Below are positions 63,891 to 64,000 of a DNA stretch of 64,000 nucleotides, in pieces. Numbering within the stretch: the first letter of the stretch is position 1; every line of letters begins with the position of its first letter. Location of the stretch: positions 14,863,723 to 14,927,722 of the forward strand of contig JACMZG010001870.1 in the NCBI GenBank assembly GCA_018340805.1, read 5' to 3'. The notes under the pieces were generated by a model, which made no database searches, was not told the origin of the DNA, and saw only the letters and a list, made by a program, of their open reading frames with translations. The position numbers and the translations under genes are program-made. This DNA comes from Microvelia longipes (Eukaryota; Arthropoda; Insecta; Hemiptera; Veliidae).

Positions 63891-64000
63891 AGTATACCTA
63901 TGGTTTTTCTTGGATCATGACAGCTAAGCAGCATATCGAGAGTGACCGCAAGAATAAAATAACCGTCTGAGGACGAGCGAAGCGAAATCGAAGTGTTAAG
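63865..64000 (+). repeat. 5S-rRNA-derived dispersed repeat, copy 3 (runs off the edge)
   Basis: Plus strand: 'caatacgggaagtatacct' (63881), then 'atcatgacagctaagcagca' and 'gagtgaccg', then the tail 'gaggacgagcgaagcg'. The order matches copies 1 and 2, but the 'ggtcagt..tggatggg' block is deleted. Confidence 0.65.

Overview
This window is AT-rich, intron-rich animal DNA, most likely from an insect. The proteins are typical metazoan housekeeping and signalling proteins split into small exons. The introns are full of short inverted-repeat transposons, foldback elements, SINE-like repeats, minisatellites and (TA)n runs. No host species can be named from the sequence alone.

Four protein genes can be assembled exon by exon with GT..AG splice sites and consistent reading phase. 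They form two head-to-head pairs. Pair 1: GMPPA (minus strand, six 5' exons between 495 and 5889, the 3' end lies off the left edge) and a short TRAF/MATH-domain protein (plus strand, four exons, 6301-19326). Pair 2: EIF2B5, the eIF2B epsilon subunit (minus strand, 12 exons, 24026-42102, complete), and PUF60/half pint (plus strand, 13 exons, 42606-61676, complete). The gaps between start codons are 411 and 503 bases, so each pair probably shares a bidirectional promoter. GMPPA and eIF2B epsilon are distant relatives: both have a nucleotidyltransferase-like domain followed by a left-handed beta-helix.

Layout: 1-5889 GMPPA; 5890-6300 divergent promoter with an E-box and an AP-1-like site; 6301-19326 TRAF-like gene, whose first intron holds a large palindrome with one noisy arm (about 10.2-14.3 kb) and two tandem arrays; 19327-24025 repeats only; 24026-42102 EIF2B5, with a 1.2-kb and a 2.4-kb foldback element in its tenth intron, a mariner-type remnant, a MITE family and a 5S-rRNA-derived repeat; 42103-42605 divergent promoter; 42606-61676 PUF60, with a non-LTR retrotransposon remnant, a hAT-like element nested in an older repeat, and a second hAT element in its introns; 61677-64000 3' flank with (TA)n and another 5S-derived repeat.

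The most unusual items are the inverted copy of TRAF exons 2 and 3 that looks like uncorrected long-read sequence, the 5S-rRNA-derived dispersed repeats, the perfect-looking 2.4-kb foldback, and a hAT insertion whose empty site can be read from a sister repeat in the same window. No CRISPR array, functional tRNA or rRNA gene, or clear new defence or metabolic system was seen.
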